From: Lycium barbarum
Taxonomy: Eukaryota > Streptophyta > Magnoliopsida > Solanales > Solanaceae
NCBI RefSeq assembly: GCF_019175385.1
Contig: NC_083341.1
Coordinates: 64,141,800-64,205,799 of the forward strand
Length of the DNA stretch: 64,000 bases
Direction of reading: 5' to 3'
This document shows, piece after piece, positions 45,457 to 54,990 of the stretch; position 1 is the first letter of the stretch; every line of letters starts with the position of its first letter. A model generated the notes under the pieces. The model saw only the letters and a program-made list of their open reading frames with translations. It did not search any database and had not been told where the DNA came from. The translations under genes and the position numbers were made by a program.

Positions 45457-46550
45457 CTAGGCCACCACCTTTCCTTTGCTCGTCATCTCCTTATTGCTAT
45501 TTTCGGAGCTGCTTGAAGAGTCACTGTTGAGCCCGGACCGGCTCAAGAAGGAGAACTGCTGAATGTCGTTCTTGGTCACCTTGGGAAGCTTCGCCTTGGG
45601 GTCCAAAGCCTTTAAAAGGCTCTTGATGCAGTTCCACATTCAGGCAAACAACTTGTCCCTAGATCGCCTTTTCTGCTTCTCCTTATCGAGGGCAGCCCAA
45701 AGGCCTCCCTAGACCTCAACCATAGAAATATAGACTCCCTGCAAAGTGTCTACTTATTCCTGCATCTTCATCTGAGCATCCATATATTTCCTCACCTCAT
45801 CCGGAGTGAAGCCACTCCACTTACCAGCAGCACTAAATAAACCAACCTCCATGGAAGGTCGGGTTAAGCCTAACATCGCACTCTTTATAGCTGCCATCTC
45901 GGTCTCAATCTTCTCAAAATGTCCCTGAGCCAGAGGCTGTGAAAGGCTAACCCAATCTCCACCCTCCTTATGATCATCACTGCTGTCATTATCAGAGTTA
46001 AGCTTTCTCTTCTTGCTTCGGCTTTTCGACCCCTTTACCCTCGGTAGGTAAAATTCAATATCCGAGTTGACAAAGTTATCAGTGGGCTCCTTAGGCACCC
46101 GAGCATGCTTGCACAACAAGGTAATAAGGGAAGGGAACATCAAACTCGGACACGGCTCTGCCAGAAAATCCCTCCACTCCAGGTTCACCTGCCTCCCCAC
46201 ATTCACTGGTAAGCCATCCAACACATAAGCCACCACAGATGCCAGAGTGTAGGTAAAGTTAGTAGTGTTCCCTGAAGGGCGAAATTAGCGAGACACAATA
46301 TTCAGCCACCTGCCGGCGTAAGTAGAAAAGTAATGACTTTTAATCCCGGTCCGGCTATTAGCCCAAGTGATCTTATGGCTTTTTTTTTCCGGAACCAGCA
46401 TAGACACCAACCAAGGACCATTATCGTTGTGGTCCTTGGCGTTCATCTCATCATCCGGGACATTGTCAAGCTCATAGATCGCGTTACTCACCTCAGCCCT
46501 AATTTTTACCCTGACACCCCGAATCAGGATCTCCGGATCCAGAGAGGATC
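45457..46550 (-). pseudogene. 'putative plant transposon protein'-like gene, broken copy 2
   Basis: One minus-strand frame reads from ~46550 to 45457. It has an IRGVRVKIRAEVSNAIYELD block (compare VRNVKVESSSKTINRVYFGD in copy 1), then GRWLNIVSR-stop-FRPSGN, then VVAYVLDGLPVNVGRQVNLE and MFPSLITLLCKHARVP, an SKSRSKKRKL basic stretch, an amphipathic segment (KIETEMAAIKSAMLGL) and a Ser-rich end. In-frame stops: TAA 46287-46285, TAA 45756-45754, then a TAG and a TGA before MWNCIKSLLKALD. As in copy 1, each is a single C-to-T step or equivalent from a sense codon. No frameshift was noticed. Function is unknown; the family resemblance comes from motif memory. Its orientation is opposite to copy 1. 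Confidence 0.6.
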
Positions 46551-46783
46551 AATCCACAGTTGGGAGCATGGCATAAAACTCTCAAACCCAAGAATAGTAA
46601 GTACTTTTCATCCACAGTTGGTGATTGGGGAACTTTTCATATGTGGGAGCTCCTTCATTTTAGGCCATTTGTCCGAAGAATAATAAGTACCTATGCAATG
46701 AAACCATGATAGTTATTATTGTATCATAATCGATCTGCAATTAGATATAGGTTAGACTAAAAGAAAAGGCTGAAAATTTGACA
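46551..46783. other. short unassigned stretch before solo LTR H
   Basis: AT-rich, with two TTTTCATCCACAGTTG/AACTTTTCATATG-like blocks. It may be the far 5' part of the reverse-strand gene, but no frame continues. Confidence 0.3.
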
Positions 46784-47171
46784 TGTCACACCCCGACTTT
46801 ACTAGGGTGTGATGGGCACCCGACCCCATATTCAGAGCCGAGCGAACCCGCTGACTCTTATTACATGCATAATATCTTATGACTCTTAAATCGAATAAGA
46901 ATGAAATACATAGTAAGCTTTCAGAATCTTTCATTTCCCTCGTACTCAAATCAAGTATAGTCTGTAATCATACTGGATCCGTAACATAATACTATAAGAC
47001 ACATCGGCTGATGGAGCCGCTTACAAATTGACATTCTATGCCTACGACTCTGTCTGCAAAGTCTCTAACTTCAACCAAGACATCATAGCATAATACTCTG
47101 ACCCGGCAACTCTCCAGGGAAAATGGAACTTGCCAACTCCGCTGGAACATCTTCTACTCATCTGGGTGTAC

Positions 47172-47228
47172 CTGCGTGGCATGAAACGCAGCCCCCGAAG
47201 AAAAGGGGTCAGTACGAGCAATGTACTG
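47172..47228 (-). other. conserved hairpins 1-3 in solo LTR H
   Basis: In LTR sense: CAGTAC/GTACTG (7-nt loop), CCCC/GGGG and CTGCG/CGCAG. No stem 4 was found in this family. Confidence 0.62.
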
Positions 47229-47485
47229 AGTATGTAAGGCATGAATGATAACATGATAATATGGACAGAACATGAACAAAACATAATAAGGAAATATGGA
47301 AGATATAAGAAAAGGTCTGACTGTAACTGCCTGCCTCTTAAGGCGGAATCATGCATGCTCACTTTTACATTCATGTATACATAAACTGTCTGAATCACAT
47401 AACATCATTAGCCCGCGTCCGGGGTAGTCATCTCACGCCGCCCACTAGTGGTACTGCCCGTGCCATATAGACACGGTGTTATTAT

Positions 47486-47597
47486 CCATAAGCCGCTCGC
47501 CTTAGCGGTGCTGCCCGGCCGTATAGGCACGGTGTAATCATCCATAAGCCGCCCGCCTTAGCGGTGCTGCCCGGCCATATAGGCGTGGTATAATCAT
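47486..47597. repeat. 56-bp GC-rich tandem repeat in solo LTR H
   Basis: Units from 47486 and 47542 share CCATAAGCCGC, CGCCTTAGCGGTGCTGCCCG and GTATAATCAT-like ends; a decayed unit precedes them. Each unit can fold on itself (GCCGC..GCGGT). Confidence 0.8.
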
Positions 47598-49392
47598 CAT
47601 AACTTAAGCATGCATAAGAGCCCAATCAAAAGCTATAACTCCATCGGAGTGACGTAAGGTCGGTAACCTCCGATTACATTATGGAATAATCATCATGACT
47701 TTCTCACCTTGAAGGAACAATTATTATAAGGTGAGACTAGAAACGAATAGCAGCGTTAAGACTCGATGGGTACGTACATAAATCGACACATGAAGGCTCA
47801 GAAACAAGTTTCGGGTCAATCCGACTTACTATAAGAAAGTTATGAGCGTTTGAAGTACAGAACCTTCTACGAACGATTCGGAAGCCACTTTTGGAAAATC
47901 AAAACAATAATCATATCAAGTACCTTTCGAACATGAAATCGTTCTTATCATAGAAATATTCTCATCCTTGTCATTATCATTGTCATTGTGAAACATATCC
48001 ATCGTCATTGTCATAAGAGCTTACAAAATCATAAACCTCTGTTTTGGTAGAATACGGACACTTTGGAAAAACATTTACGAGTTATCGGGAAGAGAATCAT
48101 GCCTTGGAATCATAAACATCTAACTTTTGAAAACAAGAAAAATATGGAAACAATTATGAAATCATAACATCGGGATCATGCCTTTGAAAGAGAGGGGCGA
48201 GCCTTAACATACCTGTTCCAGGTCCTATTAGCTACGCTTAATTGTCCAAGCTCGTTATCGCTAGTCTACATTCAAGTAGATTGACGCAATCATTAGATTC
48301 ATCACCATATACTTGTCTTAATCCTTTAAATGAATTCATTCATAATCTGCCGAAATTTCGGCAGCATCTCCCCTGTAAATACACCATCCTCGAGAATCTA
48401 ACTCGGCCCAAATCATCAATCAATAATCCGAGAATTCAACTCGGCCAAACTATCAACAACAATACCAACAATCGTGCCAACAACATCAACAATCAATTCA
48501 AGACGCATTCTAACATTAACAACCTTTGTCGTACAATTCAACGACATTTCATTTATATTCAATTCAATTCACATAGCATTCAAAACGACTCAATCAACAC
48601 ACTACTTCACCCGAAGCCTCCCAAATTCAACAAGAACAATAACAGCCTATTTTCTTCTTTCAAATTCAACCACAACAACCTAACTTACAATCTTCCAACA
48701 CATGTCTCACTTTCAAATTCATGAATTATGTCAACAACCCATACATTAACAAATTTATTCTTACAAATATAAGAAGCCACACTAATGTCACACTAACTTC
48801 TTCAATAATGCACAAACAATTTCAAATTCATTTCACGCAACCAAACCTTCATTTTACATCATGGAATCCACAACACAACAATCAAACTACTAAATAAAAT
48901 TAATTCATCACTTCTACACAACACTATGTCATTCGGCCACCACCCATATTCACATACTTATGAATTTCATTCAATTACACATGATACAACATGTACAAAT
49001 CATCCTTAACACATGAAAGAAGGGGTTAAACCTTACCTTTATTCTTTGCCTCCTCTATTCGGCTAGGGTTGGATATTGCACAAATGAATGATTTTATTGC
49101 TCCAACAACCTCTCCATGTTAATTAGGGCCTTTAACTTGCTTGGAATACTAGAAGGAAATAATTTTTCTTGATTAATTTCTCTAGGGCCTTCCACAATAT
49201 TACCATGATCCATTTTGCGAATTTCCCTTTTTACCCTTAGCCTTTCTCAATATTTCCATACTAATAGAATTCATAAATAATATTCATAACCCACTTGTAC
49301 ATTAAAATAATTTTGGAAGATGGTCATTTCCTTAACTTACCACGACTACCTCGAAATATCCGAATGTATAAAATACGGGATATAACATGACA

Positions 49393-50667
49393 CAAGAGTG
49401 AAGCTAATTTGTTTTTTTGTTATGCCTCTGCAACTTTCGCTGCAACAGTACAAATTTTGCAGTAGGGAGCCCGCTAAACATCCCCTACTCCCCTTACTAC
49501 CGCTCCAGCGCTCCGACGAGTGCTATGGCGGGTCTGCGCCAAGGAAAAATGTTCCGCTGCAGCAAACCCGTCTTCCCCAGCAAGAAAAACCCTAGTCCCA
49601 AAAAAATGGCTTCTCAAAATTTTGTCCAAATTTCAACATAGATCGGGTAATATGTTAACATGCATGTCGTTTACACCCCATGAAAAACTTGTTTAATAGC
49701 AAATAGACCCGATAATTAAAGTAATTATCGAAAAAAATCTTCTACAAGCACCCCACCACCCCAACAAGGTTTCACCCCCAAAATATGGTAAATCGTAAAT
49801 AATGAACAATATTGAGACTTTGTGAACATCTGATAACACGCTATAATTCGAGATACCCCTTCCCCAAGTAGTCAAAACCCTTGTTCCACAGAAATACAAG
49901 TTCTTACAATACCCAACAATCTAAGCATGGAAAATTTGAAATAAAGACTTCTAATCACTATCTAGAGTGGTAGAGAGGGGTACACACCTTGATAGCTAAA
50001 TAATTGAGAAGATTACCAAGAATCTGACCCTTATTCTTGCACCAAAAGTTCTTTTTTTGTGGTATTGGTGAAGTGTAGAAGCCGAATGAGGATGTGAGAT
50101 TTTTATATAGGGATAAAAGAGGTAGATTAGGGGGTTTAGTGAGTTAATGGGAGAGAAAATTTTGGGGAGTGAGGGGGAGTGAATCGGCTAAGGAAGGGAA
50201 AAAATGAAAATGGGGAGCTTAAATGAACCATCCCTTAAACTGCCTGAGCTGTTTCGCTGCTGGGGTACACGTACAGCAGTAGCGGTATCGCTACAGTGGA
50301 AGTGTAGCGACATGTGGATTTTTTTAGGCCTCACACCTGAGGCCTCGAGTCGTGGTAACGGCTCGTCGTCCCACCTTTTTGAACTATATTTTTTTTGTCG
50401 GTGCCGTGCGCTTTGAATTTTCCTCCTAAATTGCGTGTGCGGCCTTACAAGGCATAGTGGTATCAAAGAGATTTTAGTATCTGGCTCCTTCTTTAGTTCG
50501 GTGGTTCTAACAAGGATGTTCTATGGGTAGCATGAAATATTAGTGTCCATTAGCAGATGATCTCCAGCACTAACACATACTATCCTTCCTCGAGTGCATG
50601 AAGGACTCAAATTAAAATTTCAATTACAATCTTAGTATGAACTCCATTGACATTATAACCCTCAGTA
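49393..50667 (-). promoter_or_regulatory. reverse-strand promoter and leader-like segment, element unassigned
   Basis: Read on the minus strand: GCTGTAGCGATACCGCTAC-type palindromes (50265-50310), a TATA box CCTATATAAAAA (50106-50118), a transcript-like leader, and a donor-like CAAG|GTGTGT near 49990. That is the same order as LTRs A and F. ACCGCT/GCAGCGG motifs recur at 49486-49566. It lies upstream of, and in the same sense as, the gene at 45457-46550 and could be its promoter or element end. No TG..CA boundary was found. A plus-strand TGGTATCAAAGA (50458-50469) resembles a primer site at 10 of 12 positions. Confidence 0.35.
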
Positions 50668-51289
50668 TTCGAAGAACCGCTGCAGCGAGATCACTCTTAT
50701 AGACCTATCAATCACTACTGCGGTCGACGCTAACAAGGCGGTCAATCCAAACCATACCTAGTTGAATACCCAATTTGGTGATTTAATCCCACTTTTGCAC
50801 CAAACCTTTTTCTAAGCCGTCACTTGTTAGAAATTCTGGGCAGAGCACATAGAGACTTGAGTAAGGTAATGCTTCTAACCCTTCCTTTTTCTATCTTTTC
50901 TATAGGTAATTCCTCACCGCTAGGTTGAACCTCCAGATGATAATAAACATGGAGTTCTTAAATTGCTCACACATTGGACGAACGAAATAAGCAGCATTAA
51001 ATTGGAAACTGGTAGTTCGCTAAATCTTATTATAGATTTATTATTCTAGGTTGACAAACGGAACCCAAAGAACAGCGATCCGATAATTAAAAAGAGGGGT
51101 TGGGACTCGAGTTCTTGAATTAGAAATATAGAGGTAAGGGCAGTCAACTATAGAATCTAGATTACTGCGCATGATTGATTTTGACTCTTGTTATTGTAAT
51201 TCATGCTACTCCTAGACTTCTCCGTCGTGGTATCCAGATTTGGAAGCAAAGGATGAAGACTCTATGATTGTTCGTGGAACCGAGGTTAG
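50668..51289 (+). repeat. LTR family F, copy F2, left part
   Basis: Homologous to F1 from about 39998 (TCGAAGAACCGCTG) onward, including the uninterrupted site where F1 holds solo LTR B2. The first ~165 bp of the F LTR are absent. It continues at 63299 after element E. Relative to F1 it lacks about 600 bp (F1 42866-43457) at the point where E later inserted. Confidence 0.85.
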
Positions 51290-53869
51290 TGTTACATCCC
51301 GTATTTTCATATGTTGAAAAGCGTGTGAGTTAAATGATATTAGTAATGGACATGAGGTTATCTCCCAAGCTTAGAGGTGGTTAAAGTGATGGTACACATG
51401 TACCGTAAGGATTTGAAGTTAAACAAATCTAAGAAAATAAGTTTTGTCGAGGTTCGAAATTTATTTGGTGAAATACGGTCCAAGCCATAATATCCCGTAT
51501 TTTTGGACTAGAAAAATTTAATCGTCCAATATGAGCAAAATTACTCGAGCCCGGAGAATTCGATCATATTCAAGGATGAAAATTCGGAGCTCGGTGTATA
51601 AAAAGTTTGAGGTCCCGAAATAATATAGGACTTAACAAGTGTGACCGCGGTGATCGAGAATAATATTTTATGTGTACCAAAAGTGACTATGGACTACTGC
51701 TATGTCACATAATCATGACAATGAGTATATGAAGTGCATTAAAAATAATTGTTATTAAAGTGAATTGAGATCAAGAAATTAATTAAGATCATTGAATAAA
51801 TATTATGGGGGCATAATTTATGTGGGAGTGCCAAGTGGCAGTAGCTAAACTAAGAATTGATGAGTCAATTGCACACTTTGTGCAAGAAAGACATGTATGG
51901 GCTGTTGTTATAACATTATAAGTAATAAACATGTATGGGGTCTTTGGATTCTCATTGTAAATGAAATCAATTGTCCCTTAAACATAAACAAGGGCAGCAG
52001 CAACGGTGAATAAGCAGCCATGGACGTATTTGCTGCTGCCAAGGACAATTTGCACCCTAAAGTAATAATTCATAAAGAGATCAAGAACACTTTTCCTAGG
52101 GAGGTTGAGAGAAACATTTTACACGTCATTTTGAGAATTGGAGGCAGCAACATTCAAGCTAAATAAAGCTTAGATAATTTGGGATCTATGGTGAGTAATC
52201 ACTTCTTATTATTGTAGAGCTTATCATAAAGGTCGTCATTAAGATGTCTATCGTATAGGGGTCACGGGACAGTGTCTAAAAGTCGTTAATTTGATTGTTT
52301 GATGTTGCTATAAGCTATTGATAAGTTGTTCTTGATATGTAGAAGCCCTGAAGTTGTTGTCATGCGTTTGCTGGTATGATTCACGAACTGAGATGAAAAG
52401 AAGGTATGAGATAACGTATAAGAAGCGTATATGGTTTGCTTGGTGTATTCGTAGATGTTCGTAAGATTATCGGGCATCTTTTTATGTGGTGATTAGGGGC
52501 TGTTTTGGGCATGTTGTTATTCTTGTTGAATTGGAAGATTAAGTATAGTTAAGATTATACATTGTGTTGTCATAATAATTGGGCTGTTATAAGGTCATTT
52601 CAATGCAGCGTTATGGCTATAGATTATTAAGAATAACATGAATATGTCGAAATCGTATGTAGATTATTATCAAATGTGGTAATGTGTGGGCTGATTGGAA
52701 TGTTATGTGGGCTATTCGGAGTGTTCTCAAACCTTGTCTCGGTTAGCCTCGATATAGTACTTGAACGTGTAATTATGGAAGTTGACTTGGTTGTGTTGTA
52801 ATCGGCTTGAATGTAAGGGAAATGCCGTCTAATTTTCTAGAAATAAACTACTAACGTTGAAATACGTTTTATACCTTTTCGTAGCTTAACCATAGTCTTA
52901 ACGTCTTAATATAGGTTGAGATATTTTGGGCAACGTATACATATCGGGTCATGGATTAAGCGCCAAAGGTATGTAAAGCTAACCCTTCTTTCTTTTTGGC
53001 ATGATCTTTATGAAACAAACAGACGACGTATATATGACTCTAAAGAAGCTCCTATTCTTAGAGCCACTAGGATGGCTAATGTTCTTGATTTCCAGAAACT
53101 ATTCATTATGTCTTGATACGTGTATATGATTCCAGAAGTTTTATTTTGATATAATCCGTATTGATATTCGAAAGGTACTGGATATGGCTATTGTCTTGAT
53201 TTTCCAAGATGATTCGTTTTGAATATTCTATTGAGTCCTTGAATTCCATAAGCTATTTCATGTTAGCTTGATATGTGTCTATGATTCTCGAAGTTCCATT
53301 TGACATAATCCATAATGATATTTGAGTGATACTTGACATGACAGACTCCTTTGACACTCAAGTGTTAGTTTATTTTACTTATTCTATCGAGCCTCGGATG
53401 ATAACTTGGTTTGTATATGGTAACTCACTACTCTTCTCGTGCATGCCTCAATATATCTTTCACCGAGTCCCGGGCCGGGTATGTTCTCGTGCATAGTTCA
53501 CTGCATTGTTCACTGAGTCCCTCACTAGAGGGCCGGGTACGGTATATGTATATATATGATGATATGACGATGTGATGATATGATGATATGACGATATGAT
53601 GATGTGATTATGGCGCCAAGGATGGCATGTGATGACTTTATTCACCAAGTCCCTCACTAGAGGGCTGGGTACGGTATATATATATATATATGATGATGAT
53701 ATGATTATGTCACCGAGTCCCATAATTGGCCGGGTATGATAAATGATATTTATATGCACGATTTACATTTCATAACGCAAGTGTATTGGTATTTTGAATG
53801 TCATACTTGTCTCCTGTGATCTCTATTTCAGTCAGGATCCTCTTTACTGTATTTCATGCTTTATATACT

Positions 53870-54095
53870 CAGTACATATCTCGTACTAACTCCCTTTCTT
53901 CGGGGGGGGGGGGGGGGGGGGGGACCGCGTTTCATGCCCGCATGTACAGATACTCGATTTGGCGATCCTCCAGCTTAGGATTTCCACTCAGCTGTCTTGG
54001 AGAGCTCTATTGTTTCGGAGCTTGGAATTTTGGCACAGATCTTTTGCTGTATATATGCATGCTTATCCAGGGGTACGACGGGGCCCTGTCCCGTC
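53870..54095 (+). other. hairpin cluster in 5' LTR of element E, stem 2 altered
   Basis: Stem 1 CAGTAC/GTACTA; stem 2 CTCCC against a 22-G run (53902-53923); stem 3 decayed; stem 4 GACGGG/CCCGTC (54077-54095). The 3' LTR copy keeps the ordinary form. Confidence 0.6.
53902..53923 (+). repeat. poly-G run of 22
   Basis: Replaces the GGGGG arm of stem 2; the matching site in the 3' LTR has 7 G (62727-62733). This is slippage in the genome or a sequencing/assembly error. Confidence 0.85.
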
Positions 54096-54493
54096 ATATT
54101 TCGCTATCGATACTCTTAGAGGTCTATAGACATATGTGTGGGTTATGTATAAGTTTTGTTCAGTCGTGTCTATATGGCTTATGTCTGGTATTGACATGTT
54201 GTGGCAGCCTTGTCGGCTTGGGTATTATAACTATATATAGTGGCATCCTTGTCGGCTTGCGTTTTATAATGATATATAGTGGTAGCCTTGTCGGCTTGCG
54301 TATTTTATTACGATGTGATTGGTTGTGACTCCTCAGGAGACAGATTATAATGATATGTGACATTGTGAACGTTTGGATCTTTGTCAATTCCTATATTGTC
54401 TATAGTGTCAGCCTGACTATGTTTAACAGGTACGTATACGAGTGTCTATCTCGGGCATTGGTCATGGCCCACGGGGTTGGGTCGTGACAAAAG

Positions 54494-54505
54494 TGGTATC
54501 AGACC
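54494..54505 (+). other. primer-binding site of element E
   Basis: TGGTATCAGACC, 11 of 12 positions of the initiator-Met primer site, four bases after the LTR. Confidence 0.88.
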
Positions 54506-54990
54506 AGTTCATCCTCAGAGTGTCTACAGACCGTGTCTAGTAGAGTCTTGTTTATCGGTGTGTTGTGCTCCACATCTATAAACAGGAATCTACATGACAT
54601 TTAGGTTGTTACCTTTCTTTCATAACTAAGATCGTGCGATAGAGCCCAGCCATAGGAAATGAAATCCCTTTCACTAACCCTTGATTTCAGCTGAAGAACG
54701 GCATCGACAGAAGAAAGTGGCTGATGATATTGGAAGCTACACAGTACACAGGTAAGCAATGGTGCGAAAGAGGCATGTCGGATAAGGTAATAATATTGCA
54801 ATATGATTGAAATGTAAAGTCGAAGAATGAAAGAAAAGGTAGATAGGAAGGTATAACAGGACGGATCGTTAAAGGATCAGGTACGTCTCGAGGTGCGATA
54901 TGTGAGGTAAGTTTCGGCACCTTTATACTTTTATTTGTAATTGGGAGCCCTGTGTGGCTATGAGATGATATGATATACACGTATATATGT
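54506..54990 (+). other. leader of element E and gag-pol deletion region
   Basis: To 54690 it matches the element 1 leader (GTGTCTAGTAGAGTCTTG; ATCGTGCGATAGAGC). Between 54691 and about 54935 there is little similarity and no Gag frame. From about 54935 it matches sequence after the element 1 pol stop. The whole gag-pol is therefore absent from an interval of about 250 bp. Confidence 0.7.

Larger units (their letters stand above)
46784..49387 (-). mobile_element. solo LTR, family H
   Basis: On the plus strand starts TGTCACACCCCGACTTTACT and ends CGGGATATAACA; in LTR sense TGTTATATCCCGTA...GGGTGTGACA. A perfect 5-bp TSD TGACA lies at 46779-46783 and 49388-49392. It contains hairpin stems 1-3, donor-like CAG|GTATGT (minus, 48207-48215) and a 56-bp GC-rich tandem repeat. 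The Asn/Thr-rich plus-strand frame at 48242-48724 is antisense to the LTR and looks fortuitous. Confidence 0.95.
51290..54489 (+). repeat. 5' LTR of element E
   Basis: 3200 bp, TGTTACATCCCGTATTTTCA...GGGTCGTGACA. Donor-like AAAG|GTATGT at 52965-52974, CACCGAGTCCC..GGGCCGGGTA repeats (53460-53730), hairpin cluster and a 22-G run. Confidence 0.95.
52969..54690 (+). other. predicted leader intron of element E
   Basis: Donor AAAG|GTATGTAAAG and acceptor TTGATTTCAG ending at 54690. As in elements 1 and 2, the interval holds the hairpin cluster and primer site. Clear homology with element 1 ends at this acceptor, where gag would begin. Prediction only. Confidence 0.4.

Noticed and set aside
47401..47600. 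CRISPR-like spaced repeats
   Set aside because: The 56-bp units are adjacent tandem copies in an LTR of a plant genome, without unique spacers or cas genes.
48242..48724. 160-codon plus-strand frame rich in Asn, Thr and Ser
   Set aside because: It lies antisense inside solo LTR H, is low-complexity and shows no domain; taken as a composition artefact.
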